Assembly: GCA_002395525.1 (NCBI GenBank)
Contig: DGXE01000059.1
Span: forward strand, 1 to 31,797
From: Ruminococcus sp. UBA4240
GTDB lineage: Bacteria > Bacillota > Clostridia > Oscillospirales > Ruminococcaceae
Direction of reading: 5' to 3'
Length of the DNA stretch: 31,797 nucleotides
Shown here: positions 14,050 through 22,206 of the stretch, piece after piece
Numbering within the stretch: position 1 is the stretch's first letter
Layout of the letters: each line of letters starts with the position of its first letter
The notes under the pieces: model-generated
What the model was told of the DNA's origin: nothing
The model's input: only the letters and a program-made list of their open reading frames with translations
Database searches by the model: none
Position numbers and translations under genes: made by a program

Positions 14050-16902
14050 CTACTTCTCCGCAGCCGCCTCCTGTTTTTTGCCTCTGCCCGCCTGTCTCCT
14101 GCTCCCTGCGGCGATGAGTATTATTATCGCAATGCTGCACCCGGATACGATAAGCCCGTTTTTGAGCCCTGCGGGGAAGAACTTCATCTCGATGTCGTGG
14201 TGACCCGCACTCATGGGAACGCCTATAAGGGCATCGCATATCTTTACAGGCTCTGTCTTTTCCCCGTCCACAAGGATCGTCCAGCCCGGCTCCCAGCTTA
14301 TGCTGGTAAACATTATGCCGTCCTTATCCGCATCTATGGTGCCTGTGATGTGATCCTCCGCAAAGGAGGTCATTTCAAGGCCGTTATCAGCCAGCTTTTC
14401 TATGTCCTCCCTGAAAAGCTGTTCATCCAGATAGTAGAACAGCTTGTCCTTGAAGAGAAGCTCATTCCTGCCGTCCTCGGTTATGGTGCAGATAAAGGAT
14501 ATCTCCTCACCGGGGGTGAAGCGCCCCAGGGTCTTTACCGCCATGTTGCCCCCCTCAAAGTAGTAATCCACAAACTCCTTGTTGAGCCAGAGATTTACCT
14601 TGCGCTCATAGCTGGAGGGCATATAGAAGTAGAGCATATCCGATGTGGGCACATCGAACTTGAATTCCACCTGGGAATTCTTGCCCTCCTCAACGGGGGT
14701 GTACTTTGTGTGGGCGCCGTAGCTTGACAGCTTTGCGTTGGAGGGCTCGGTGATAACGCCGTCCACCCTCTTGAAATAGGCTTTTTCCTCATCCCCTACA
14801 AGGTGGGAGAGGATGCGGTTCTGATTCTCAAAGGGATTGTCAAGTCCCAGTGTCACATCCGCTATGGTCTCATCCGCCATAAAGGCGACAGGCAGGGCAT
14901 AGGGGTTCTCATACACAGCCCACACATCCTTTTCGTCCTCGGTGGTGAACACCAGCCTGTCGTAGCTCTTGCTTTCGGGTATGTTGTCGTCCTCATAGCT
15001 GCCCTTTTCCATGACATACTTTATGCCAAGTATGGCATCGCTTATGTAGGTAGCACCCTTGTACTTGATGTAGTGCCCCCCGTAGGAAAAGCCCAGTCTG
15101 CGCAGGAACTGTATGGGGGCGGCATTGAGGGTGGAGCTTGAATGGGATATGCCGAAGTTCCCCAGGGCAAGGGGATCGTTCACTGTGCGGTGGTAGTCCT
15201 TCTCCACACGGTATGCCCCGCTTTTCTCGAAGGGATCCATATCATAGAGCATATCAACAGTCTTGCGCCCCAAGGTGATGTAGCGGTTGTAGGAGGAATA
15301 CTTTGAGTACACCACATCCTTGTTTATCTTGAACATGAGCGCCAGGGCAGAGCCGAACATCTCCCCTGTGATTACGACACCCAGCACATAGGTGAGCACC
15401 TTTCTTGCCTTTACCCCGGACAGCCTTATAAAGCGCAGGAGAATGCCGTACACCGCTGTGAATATCACCGTATACCACACGGTGAGCACCAGATCCACGC
15501 CGTCATATCCCTTTGTATTCACATACAGGGCGTAGACCGCCAAGCCAAGGGCGGTAAGCCCTACCTCCTTCACGGTGAGCCCTGTGAGCCTTTCAAGGGT
15601 AAGCGCCCCCATGATCAGCAGCACAAAGCAGAGCATGAAGGAATATCTGTGGTTGAGCCAGTTGGGGAGCTGCATACCGTGCCACGCCAGATCCACTGTG
15701 GAAAGATACATGGAGAGTATGAGGGCCAGCGCCAGAGCCCCAAGCCCCATCTTCTGGCGGAAACGCACCTTTGAATTGAGGAAGAACAGGGGCATGGTCA
15801 TTATGGTCAGCACTCCGCAGTATACCACAGGCGCACCCTCGGGGCGGCAGGTATCGTAGGAGGAGGGAAGCAGGTTCTTGAAGAAATCAAGGAACTCAAA
15901 CTTTGTGGAAAGGGTGTAATCCGGGGTGGTAAACTCGAATTTGCCCAGCTTTAAGGAATAATACAGGGGCAGCAGTACCCATGCCGCCGCTCCCGCCGCA
16001 AGCACACCCCCCAGGGCAAAGCGCACCCCTGAGCCGAAAAAGGATCCAAAGCCGAAGGTATAGTCCCTCTTCCCCGCAAAATAGTAGTACAGAAAGTACA
16101 TGATGGCAAAGAATGTCACCATCCACCCTATGTAGAAATTGGCGGTGTAAAGCAGCGCCAGCGGGATGACAAAGCCCAGCACCTTCCTGCGGTCGATGAT
16201 ATTCTCTATGCCGTATATGATAAGGGGCAGATATACAAGTCCGTCAAGCCACATGGGGTTCATGAGCTGCTCTATCATGTATGCCTGCAAAGAGTACATC
16301 ACAGCAAAGATGAAGGCTGTGGATGTACGGCAGTCCCGTGAGTGCCGCAGATAATAAAAGAAGGTGCAGCTTGCCGCCCCTATCTTGCACATCTGCATGA
16401 TGAGCAGGGACTCTGTCATCATGGAGCGGGGGAGTATCATGGGGATAAGGGTAAAGGGGCTTGCCAGATAGTAAGCAAACATCCCCATAGTCTCTCCCGT
16501 CAGATTCCTTGACCAGGATATGAAAAAGCTGCCCTCTCCGTGCAGCACGTCCCGCAGATGCTCGAAATAGTACACGAACTGCCCGTTAAGGTCGAGCACC
16601 AGCACGGACATATCCCCGAAGGGATGCACCCCGAATGCCGCATATGCCCCGAAGAGCACAAGTGCAGGCACGAAAAAGACGGGTATGTATATCCAGTGCC
16701 GCCTGAAAAAGCCTCCTATAGTGTTAAGGACATTCCCTCTGCCCAGGGCTATGCCCCCGTTTTTGGAAAGGGCTCTTTCCTTTTCTCCGCTCTCTCCGCT
16801 CTCCTCGGGCGAAGGGGCGCTTCCCGCCTCCTCCGCCGCCTGTGGGGTATCCTCTGCGGGAAGGCTGTCTGCGGCTGTGTTTTCCTCTGTGAGTATATCC
16901 AT
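14050..16902 (-). CDS. YfhO-family multi-pass membrane glycosyltransferase
   Basis: A 950-residue integral membrane protein of the YfhO family (GT-C-like). An acidic, low-complexity cytoplasmic tail of about 65 residues precedes TM1. The first extracytoplasmic loop has VLVLDLNGQFVYYFEHLRDVL, typical of YfhO with the acidic residue expected of GT-C enzymes. A dozen or so hydrophobic segments follow up to about residue 540, then a large extracytoplasmic domain (about 545-910), a final TM (GLIVSGCSIAIIILIAAG) and a basic tail. In Staphylococcus and Bacillus YfhO transfers sugars from undecaprenyl phosphate to lipoteichoic acid; that role here is inference. GGAG lies 6 bp before the ATG, 11 bp after folE. 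Confidence 0.88.
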   Translation of the reverse strand: MDILTEENTAADSLPAEDTPQAAEEAGSAPSPEESGESGEKERALSKNGGIALGRGNVLNTIGGFFRRHWIYIPVFFVPALVLFGAYAAFGVHPFGDMSVLVLDLNGQFVYYFEHLRDVLHGEGSFFISWSRNLTGETMGMFAYYLASPFTLIPMILPRSMMTESLLIMQMCKIGAASCTFFYYLRHSRDCRTSTAFIFAVMYSLQAYMIEQLMNPMWLDGLVYLPLIIYGIENIIDRRKVLGFVIPLALLYTANFYIGWMVTFFAIMYFLYYYFAGKRDYTFGFGSFFGSGVRFALGGVLAAGAAAWVLLPLYYSLKLGKFEFTTPDYTLSTKFEFLDFFKNLLPSSYDTCRPEGAPVVYCGVLTIMTMPLFFLNSKVRFRQKMGLGALALALILSMYLSTVDLAWHGMQLPNWLNHRYSFMLCFVLLIMGALTLERLTGLTVKEVGLTALGLAVYALYVNTKGYDGVDLVLTVWYTVIFTAVYGILLRFIRLSGVKARKVLTYVLGVVITGEMFGSALALMFKINKDVVYSKYSSYNRYITLGRKTVDMLYDMDPFEKSGAYRVEKDYHRTVNDPLALGNFGISHSSSTLNAAPIQFLRRLGFSYGGHYIKYKGATYISDAILGIKYVMEKGSYEDDNIPESKSYDRLVFTTEDEKDVWAVYENPYALPVAFMADETIADVTLGLDNPFENQNRILSHLVGDEEKAYFKRVDGVITEPSNAKLSSYGAHTKYTPVEEGKNSQVEFKFDVPTSDMLYFYMPSSYERKVNLWLNKEFVDYYFEGGNMAVKTLGRFTPGEEISFICTITEDGRNELLFKDKLFYYLDEQLFREDIEKLADNGLEMTSFAEDHITGTIDADKDGIMFTSISWEPGWTILVDGEKTEPVKICDALIGVPMSAGHHDIEMKFFPAGLKNGLIVSGCSIAIIILIAAGSRRQAGRGKKQEAAAEK

Positions 16903-16913
16903 AGTATTCTCCG

Positions 16914-17486
16914 TTATCCCAGCATTGTGCTGAGTCTTTCAAAAAGCTGCTTATCCGTCTTGAACCTGCCCCGCAAAGTCATGGTGCGTGTGGCGGCGGA
17001 GGGCTTTTTTATCCCTCTTGCACTCATGCAGCTGTGCTTTGCCTCGATAAAGACAGCCACATCCTCCGAGCCGGAAGCCATCTGCATCACCTCGGCTATA
17101 TCACTGCCTATGCGCTCCTGCAGCTGCAGTCTCCTGCACACCGTATCCGCTATGCGGGCTATCTTTGAAAGCCCCAGCACCCGCCCGCAGGGTATGTACG
17201 CCACGGATATCTTCATATCGTACATCAGCGCCATATGGTGCTCGCAGTAGGAAAAGCACTCTATATCCTTTACCAGCACTATATCATCTGAGCCGTCCCC
17301 CACACCGAAGGACTTGTTGTACATACGGGCTATCTCCTCATTTGAGAGCTGTGTCCCCGCAAATATCCTCTCACACATACGTGCCACACGCTCCGGGGTC
17401 TCTTTCAGCCCCTCTCTTTCGGGATCATCGCCTATGGCGGCGATTATCCCCCTTACGTGCTCTTCAATGGCTTTTTTATCAATCAT
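16914..17486 (-). CDS. folE: GTP cyclohydrolase I
   Basis: A 190-residue type I GTP cyclohydrolase, which converts GTP to 7,8-dihydroneopterin triphosphate, the precursor for both folate and 7-deazaguanine (queuosine) synthesis. Zinc and catalytic residues are visible: C81, H83 and H84 in FSYCEHHM and C153 in KHSCMSARG. GLSKIARIADTVCRRLQLQERIG and the C-terminal TMTLRGRF are also family signatures. Length is typical. The ATG at 17486 has GGGAAG upstream. It lies 19 bp after the lipoprotein and 11 bp before the YfhO gene. Its place next to queD and queE suggests that this copy feeds preQ0 synthesis. Confidence 0.96.
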   Translation of the reverse strand: MIDKKAIEEHVRGIIAAIGDDPEREGLKETPERVARMCERIFAGTQLSNEEIARMYNKSFGVGDGSDDIVLVKDIECFSYCEHHMALMYDMKISVAYIPCGRVLGLSKIARIADTVCRRLQLQERIGSDIAEVMQMASGSEDVAVFIEAKHSCMSARGIKKPSAATRTMTLRGRFKTDKQLFERLSTMLG

Positions 17487-17505
17487 AATTCTTCCCTTTG
17501 CTGTA

Positions 17506-17910
17506 TCAGTCCGGCAGTACGGTATTGATGGTGTATTCTCTCATCTTGCCGTTCTTTGTCCCTCTGAAGGAGACAAAGTCTATTTCCAGAACTATGGTCT
17601 CTCCCTTCTTGTAGGAGTAGTCAGGCTCATCTATGTGGTCAATAAGCACATTTACGGTGTTGCTGCCGTAGGTGGCGTGGTAGGGCATGAGATACTCATG
17701 GTCGATATTGTTGACCACCACTGCAACAGTCTTCCCCTCAAGGTCTGAATAGATGTCGGATATCTCCCCCTCCACTATGGGATGCAGCTCAAGGGTAACA
17801 TCGACCACATTGTTGGGTGATGTGTAGTCTGTCACAGGCTTTGATGAACAGCCCGTGAAGGCGGCTGTCACTATGATCATGCTCATAAAAATCGATGCTA
17901 AACGCTTCAT
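17506..17910 (-). CDS. Small lipoprotein of unknown function in the preQ0 operon
   Basis: A 134-residue predicted lipoprotein: MKRLASIFMSMIIVTAAFTGCSS gives lipobox FTGC with C21 lipidated. The mature part (TSPNNVVDVTLELHPIVEGE ... HATYGSNTVNVLIDHIDEPDYSYKKGETIVLEIDFVSFRG) looks like a small beta-sandwich; no known motif was recognised. The start ATG overlaps the queE stop by one base (TAATG), so it is translationally coupled, and folE follows 19 bp later. An exported protein between two cytoplasmic biosynthetic genes is unexpected. It could be an unrelated passenger or linked to the envelope proteins of the same operon. A longer in-frame version reaching to 18054 would overlap queE and lose the signal peptide. 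Confidence 0.8.
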   Translation of the reverse strand: MKRLASIFMSMIIVTAAFTGCSSKPVTDYTSPNNVVDVTLELHPIVEGEISDIYSDLEGKTVAVVVNNIDHEYLMPYHATYGSNTVNVLIDHIDEPDYSYKKGETIVLEIDFVSFRGTKNGKMREYTINTVLPD

Positions 17911-18572
17911 TATACTCCTCTTCTTTCCGGATCCCAGATCATCTTGTGAAGCTGAAGCTGCAGCTTCACACCGTTGAGACGGTTCTCCAGCATAAATTTC
18001 ACTATTCTCTGAGGGTCTATCTTCCCCCACACAGGGCTTATATGCACATGGCAATGCCCTATAAGGTCATACTCCCTCATGACCTGCAAGGCACGGCGCA
18101 GATCCTCCTCATCCCCTGCAACGAACTTCACCGTGTCGCAGAGCTCAAGGCGGCGGTAGTTGTCCCCTATCATGCGGCTCTCCATTTTTGAGGAGGGCAG
18201 CTTGTAGTCAATGGTCAGCACCGGGCGGGGGGTGATGCTGTCCACAAAGGACACATCCACACAGCCCGAGGTCTCTATCTCCGTGATAAAGCCTGCCCCC
18301 GCAAGAGAACGGAGCAGCTCCTCTATCCCCTGTGCCGCAAGAGGCTCCCCCCCTGTGAGGGTGACGTTTCTGATACAGCTTTCAAGGGCTTTTGCGGTGA
18401 TCTCGGCGGCGGTCATGGGGGTGTGGGGGCTGTCAAAGGACAGGGCATATGCCGTGTCACAGTAGGAACACCGCAGGGGGCACCCCGCAAGGCGGATAAA
18501 AAGGGCAGGCTCCCCTGCCCTTTCACCCTCGCCGTTTATGCTCTCAAATATTTCACATACCTTGTATATCAT
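17910..18572 (-). CDS. queE: 7-carboxy-7-deazaguanine synthase, radical SAM enzyme
   Basis: A 220-residue QueE: it converts 6-carboxy-tetrahydropterin to 7-carboxy-7-deazaguanine, the third step from GTP to preQ0. The N-terminus MIYKVCEIFESINGEGERAG is the substrate-binding signature, and the radical-SAM cluster motif is C31-x3-C35-x2-C38 in CPLRCSYCD, followed by the SAM-binding TGGEPL. The ATG at 18572 is 5 bp after the queD stop. A GTG at 18581 overlaps that stop (GTGA) and would add three residues (MTA); neither has a strong ribosome binding site, so translation is probably coupled to queD. It overlaps the next gene by one base. Confidence 0.95.
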   Translation of the reverse strand: MIYKVCEIFESINGEGERAGEPALFIRLAGCPLRCSYCDTAYALSFDSPHTPMTAAEITAKALESCIRNVTLTGGEPLAAQGIEELLRSLAGAGFITEIETSGCVDVSFVDSITPRPVLTIDYKLPSSKMESRMIGDNYRRLELCDTVKFVAGDEEDLRRALQVMREYDLIGHCHVHISPVWGKIDPQRIVKFMLENRLNGVKLQLQLHKMIWDPERRGV

Positions 18573-18577
18573 GGCAG

Positions 18578-18991
18578 TCACTTGCGGTACACCGCACAGT
18601 TGTCGGGGGTCTCGTACACCGTGACGGACTCAAGGTCAAACTCCCCCTCCAGCTTTTCATAGATGTAACGGGCAAGGTTTTCCGCCGTAGGGCGGAAGGG
18701 CACTGCTACCGTTGCAAAGCCTTCATCTGCAAGGGCTGCCTCGGTTGCAGGCTTTAAGCTCCCCTTTTCGTATATGAGCTTATGGTCAAGGCTGTCGGCT
18801 GCTTTTCTCAGCTCCCGTTTAAGGTCGCCGAAGTCCACCACCATGCCCCTTTGCTGACCCTCCTGCTGCAGCTCCCCCTTCACCTGCACCTCTATATGCC
18901 AGCGGTGCCCGTGGAGGTTGGAGCACTTCCCCTCATAGCCGGAAAGGAAATGGGCTGAATCGAAATCTGCCGACGCTCTGAGAATATACAT
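18578..18991 (-). CDS. queD: 6-carboxy-5,6,7,8-tetrahydropterin synthase
   Basis: A 137-residue QueD/PTPS-family enzyme acting on dihydroneopterin triphosphate in queuosine precursor synthesis. Zinc ligands are H14 (FDSAHFL), H27 and H29 (LHGHRW); the catalytic cysteine is C23 in GKCSNLHGH. The C-terminal part has PTAENLARYIY and VTVYETPDNCAVY, which carry the family's substrate-binding glutamates. It starts at 18991, overlapping the stop codon of the GGDEF/EAL gene by one base (TAATG), and leads directly into queE. The tight junctions suggest that its translation depends on that of the c-di-GMP gene. Confidence 0.96.
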   Translation of the reverse strand: MYILRASADFDSAHFLSGYEGKCSNLHGHRWHIEVQVKGELQQEGQQRGMVVDFGDLKRELRKAADSLDHKLIYEKGSLKPATEAALADEGFATVAVPFRPTAENLARYIYEKLEGEFDLESVTVYETPDNCAVYRK

Positions 18992-21411
18992 TACTTTTTC
19001 CCTCTCATTTTGCGCTCACGTTCAAGGTTGTCGGAATTCTCACGCAGGGACTGCTCGCTGGGTCTGTGCAGCTCCTCGTATTCGGTGACAAATTCCATGG
19101 CATCCTTTTCGTTGAGGGGCTTGCTCATCAGAAAGCCCTGTATGTAGTCGCACTTTAGCTCGGAGAGTATCTTGTACTGTGCCAGGCTCTCTACGCCCTC
19201 TACCACCGTCTTTATGCCAAGATTGCGCACCATGTCGATGATAGAGCCTGTTATCTGCAGATCCTTGTTCTGCTCCACTATCTCATCCACAAAGGATTTG
19301 TCCACCTTCAAGGTCTTTATGGGCATATCCTTCAGGTACTGCAGGGAGGAATAGCCCGTGCCGAAATCATCAAGCGCCAGGGCGATGCCCATGTCGGAAA
19401 GCTGCTGCAGCTTCTTCTTGGTGCTGTCATCATCCACTATGTCAACGATGCTGGTCTCGGTTATCTCTATCTGCAGGTTCTTCGGGTTTATGTCAAATAT
19501 GCTGATGGTGCGGCGCACCTTATCCATAAAGTTGGATTTTTTCAGTTGTATTGCTGATACATTTATGGACATGATAACATCGGGATTGAGTTCATTCATC
19601 TTTTTAAGAGCAAGGCATCCGTGCTCGAATATCCAGGAGCCTATCTCCACGATGGCGCCTGTCTCCTCAGCCACCTCGATGAAGGAGGAGGGAGGAACAT
19701 AGCCCAGATCCTCGTTCTGCCAGCGGATGAGCGCCTCAAAGCCGTGTATATCCATATTGTCCACGGAGATGATGGGCTGGAACACAAGGTACATCTCGTT
19801 CTTGGAGAGGGCCTTGTTGAGCTGCTGGGAAATGGCTGCCTTGTTGACCACGCTTTCGTGGAAGGAGCGGCTGAAATACTCCGTGCGCCCCTTGCCCTTT
19901 TCCTTTGCTCTCTGCATGGCAACATCACTGTCACGCAGCAGCATATCAAGATCCGTGTCGTCGTCGGGATAGACGGCGATACCTGCGGAGAACTGGGCAT
20001 ACAGCTTTGAGCTCAGTATCTGTATAGGCTCCTTGAACTGCTGTTTAAGGTTTACTATAAGCTCCGCTATCTTCCCGTAGTCATCTGCCACGTCGGTGAC
20101 GATGACATATTCATCCCCGCTGAAACGGAAGACCTTGGGCACTACCTTTTTCAGTCTCTGGCCGAACTCCCGGAGGAAGGCATCCCCCTGCTTGTGGCCG
20201 AGAGTCTCCGTCACCCACTTGAAGTTGTCTATATCAACGAATATAAGGGCGAAGCGTCTGCCTGAATCCATGCCTGTTGCCGCTAAGTCCTTGATGTACT
20301 CGAACATCTTGTAGCGGTTGTAAAGGCCTGTTGTGGCATCAACGTTTATATAGTCCTCTATCTCCGCATTCTTGTCCTGCAAAGACTGGGCAAGACTGTC
20401 CACGGAACGTGCGATAAGGCCTATCTCGTTTTCAGCGGAGGAATTGATGCGAAAGTTGTAGTTGCCCGCAGATATCTCCGCAATGGAGCTGGAGATCTTG
20501 GGTATGTCCCTTGCCTGATAGCGGATGGCGTTGAGCGTGGCGATAAGCTCCAGACCGAAAAGGCATATGAGCACCACAAGCTGCTGTGCATACAGGGTGA
20601 AAAAGTCACCGTTTGCCACCTTGCCGTCATACACCACGGAGATTATCCACCCCGAGGAGGAAAGGCGGTTGATGTAGTAGTTGTCGATCTTCCCCTTGCC
20701 GGACTTGAAGGTCTCAATGGTGCCTAAAGGAGCCTTGCCTATGGCCTCTGTGGTTATCCCCGAATCCTCCATGATGGAGCCTATGTCCGGGGCGGCGTAG
20801 ATGTTGTTCCCGTCCCTGTCGTAAAGGGAGAAATAGGCGCCGTCCGTGGTAAGGCTCGCCCCAATGAAGGTGCCCAGCCTGTTGATGTTGAGCGCCATAT
20901 ACACTGTGCCGTATCTGCCCTCGCCTGCCGGGTATGCCCTGCACACCACGAGCCCCAGATACTTGTCATAGACGGAATACAGGGGATATTCCGCACCCTG
21001 GGGCACATATATATCCAGTATGCCGGGCACATCCTCCGTCACTAAGCCGTTGCGGTCGGTACAGGTGCCGTCGGGAGACATGAGCCACACATTGCTGATA
21101 TTCTGATCCGCCGCCATGAGATTTGCTATCTCACCCACAGCATCATCAGCCTCGCCTCCGTCAAAGAAGCCCCTGACGGAAGGATTGGCAGACAGCACCT
21201 GCATCTCCATGCCCACCTTGGATATATAGTCCTCGTAAAGGCGGACGGCGGTGGTGGCAGAGTTGCTTATCTGTGTCTGCACGTTCTTGTTGATATAGTT
21301 CCTGGTCATGTAGTAGGTCATAAGCACGAACAGAACTATCAGTATTATATTGAAAAGGCATATCACCGCCATAAGGCTGTTGATAAAGCTCTTTTTGATC
21401 TTCTCCGTCAT
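18991..21411 (-). CDS. Membrane GGDEF-EAL protein (c-di-GMP turnover) with extracytoplasmic sensor
   Basis: An 806-residue signalling protein. TM1 is about 12-35, an extracytoplasmic Cache-like sensor spans about 40-270 (VWLMSPDGTCTDRNG, YFSLYDRDGNNIY), TM2 is about 277-297, followed by a HAMP-like linker (about 298-345). The GGDEF domain (about 358-515) has RFSGDEY (S431-Y435) in place of GGDEF and no RxxD inhibitory site. The EAL domain (about 530-780) keeps E559-A-L, INVSAIQL, IEITETS, DDFGTGYS (D681, D682), KVDKSF and VVEGVE, so phosphodiesterase activity is expected; synthase activity is uncertain. The start at 21411 has GGGGAA upstream and begins a clear TM helix; a longer frame to 21561 overlaps the promoter. 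Confidence 0.92.
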   Translation of the reverse strand: MTEKIKKSFINSLMAVICLFNIILIVLFVLMTYYMTRNYINKNVQTQISNSATTAVRLYEDYISKVGMEMQVLSANPSVRGFFDGGEADDAVGEIANLMAADQNISNVWLMSPDGTCTDRNGLVTEDVPGILDIYVPQGAEYPLYSVYDKYLGLVVCRAYPAGEGRYGTVYMALNINRLGTFIGASLTTDGAYFSLYDRDGNNIYAAPDIGSIMEDSGITTEAIGKAPLGTIETFKSGKGKIDNYYINRLSSSGWIISVVYDGKVANGDFFTLYAQQLVVLICLFGLELIATLNAIRYQARDIPKISSSIAEISAGNYNFRINSSAENEIGLIARSVDSLAQSLQDKNAEIEDYINVDATTGLYNRYKMFEYIKDLAATGMDSGRRFALIFVDIDNFKWVTETLGHKQGDAFLREFGQRLKKVVPKVFRFSGDEYVIVTDVADDYGKIAELIVNLKQQFKEPIQILSSKLYAQFSAGIAVYPDDDTDLDMLLRDSDVAMQRAKEKGKGRTEYFSRSFHESVVNKAAISQQLNKALSKNEMYLVFQPIISVDNMDIHGFEALIRWQNEDLGYVPPSSFIEVAEETGAIVEIGSWIFEHGCLALKKMNELNPDVIMSINVSAIQLKKSNFMDKVRRTISIFDINPKNLQIEITETSIVDIVDDDSTKKKLQQLSDMGIALALDDFGTGYSSLQYLKDMPIKTLKVDKSFVDEIVEQNKDLQITGSIIDMVRNLGIKTVVEGVESLAQYKILSELKCDYIQGFLMSKPLNEKDAMEFVTEYEELHRPSEQSLRENSDNLERERKMRGKK

Positions 21412-21498
21412 AGACTTCCCCTTTATGGCATACTCCGCAGCAGAGCCGCAGAATACAGGAACGATGTAATGTACTGTCTGACTTGCATATTCCCTAAC

Positions 21499-21527
21499 AT
21501 TATACCACACATACTTTGATTTGTCAC
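21499..21527 (-). promoter_or_regulatory. Sigma-A promoter of the GGDEF/EAL-queDE-folE operon
   Basis: Minus strand: GTGACA (21522-21527), 17-bp spacer, TATAAT (21499-21504) in the extended context TGTGGTATAATG. The leader to the ATG at 21411 would be about 80 nt; no preQ1 or c-di-GMP riboswitch motif is visible in it. Confidence 0.85.
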
Positions 21528-21600
21528 TACCCTTTTGAAAATTTTCCCTTTTTTTGTGCAAAAATTTCAGCCCGGATACTTCAGGTCAAAGAGCCGCCGC

Positions 21601-21629
21601 TTGACAAATCCCCGGTTAAATGCTATGAT
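21601..21629 (+). promoter_or_regulatory. Sigma-A promoter of the GtrA gene
   Basis: TTGACA (21601-21606), 17-bp spacer, TATGAT (21624-21629) with an extended TGC before it. The predicted transcript starts near 21636, about 13 nt before the ATG, leaving room for little more than the GGAGGGG ribosome binding site. Confidence 0.85.
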
Positions 21630-21648
21630 AATGAGGGAGGGGACACCC

Positions 21649-22170
21649 ATGACCAAGGAATGCTTTCGCAGGATATACCGCATTTTCCCAAAGCCTCTGG
21701 AAAGGCTGCTGTTAAAGGCGGAAAATGCCATAATATACATATTTTACGGAACGCTCACCACACTTGTGAACTACGTCACTCACTTCGGGCTGCGCATCGC
21801 CTTTGCGGACATACCCGCCGGGGCGACGCTGACACAGATATATGAGGCATCGCAGGATTCCGCTGTGTCCTCATCCGGGGCGGCGGCTGCTGCCTGGATA
21901 GCTGCGGTGGTATTCAGCTTTTTTGTCAACAAATACTTTGTCTTTGAGAAAAGGGGCAGGCAGGGGATCTTAAAGGAATTTGCCGCATTCACCGCAGGGC
22001 GGCTCTTCTCCTTCGGCTGCGAGGTAGCCATAATGTTTGTCTTTGTTGACAGGTTAGGGCTCAACGAGCTTGTTATAAAGCTCGCCTCAAATGTGCTGGT
22101 GCTCATAATGAATTACTTCATAAGCAAGCTCCTTGTTTTCAGGCATAAGCCGAAGGAGCACAAGGGATAG
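21649..22170 (+). CDS. GtrA-family four-helix membrane protein (probable polyprenyl-linked sugar flippase)
   Basis: A 173-residue protein with four TM helices: IIYIFYGTLTTLVNYVTHFG, AAWIAAVVFSFFVNKYFVFE, AAFTAGRLFSFGCEVAIMFV and KLASNVLVLIMNYFISKLLV. This is the GtrA pattern, including the NKYFVF and ISKLLVF ends. GtrA/GtcA proteins are thought to move undecaprenyl-phosphate sugars across the membrane for glycosylation of teichoic acids, O-antigen or arabinogalactan. The frame is open from 21535, but the promoter at 21601-21629 and the GGAGGGG site make 21649 the start. It is divergent from the operon holding the YfhO gene, a family working in the same route in other Firmicutes. Confidence 0.9.
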   Translation: MTKECFRRIYRIFPKPLERLLLKAENAIIYIFYGTLTTLVNYVTHFGLRIAFADIPAGATLTQIYEASQDSAVSSSGAAAAAWIAAVVFSFFVNKYFVFEKRGRQGILKEFAAFTAGRLFSFGCEVAIMFVFVDRLGLNELVIKLASNVLVLIMNYFISKLLVFRHKPKEHKG

Positions 22171-22206
22171 GGACTTTCAGACTTTGGTGCAAAGGGGGAT
22201 GATGGT

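Noticed and set aside
21412..21492. preQ1 riboswitch in the leader of the operon with queD and queE
   Set aside because: No preQ1-I or preQ1-II consensus was recognised in the 80-nt leader.
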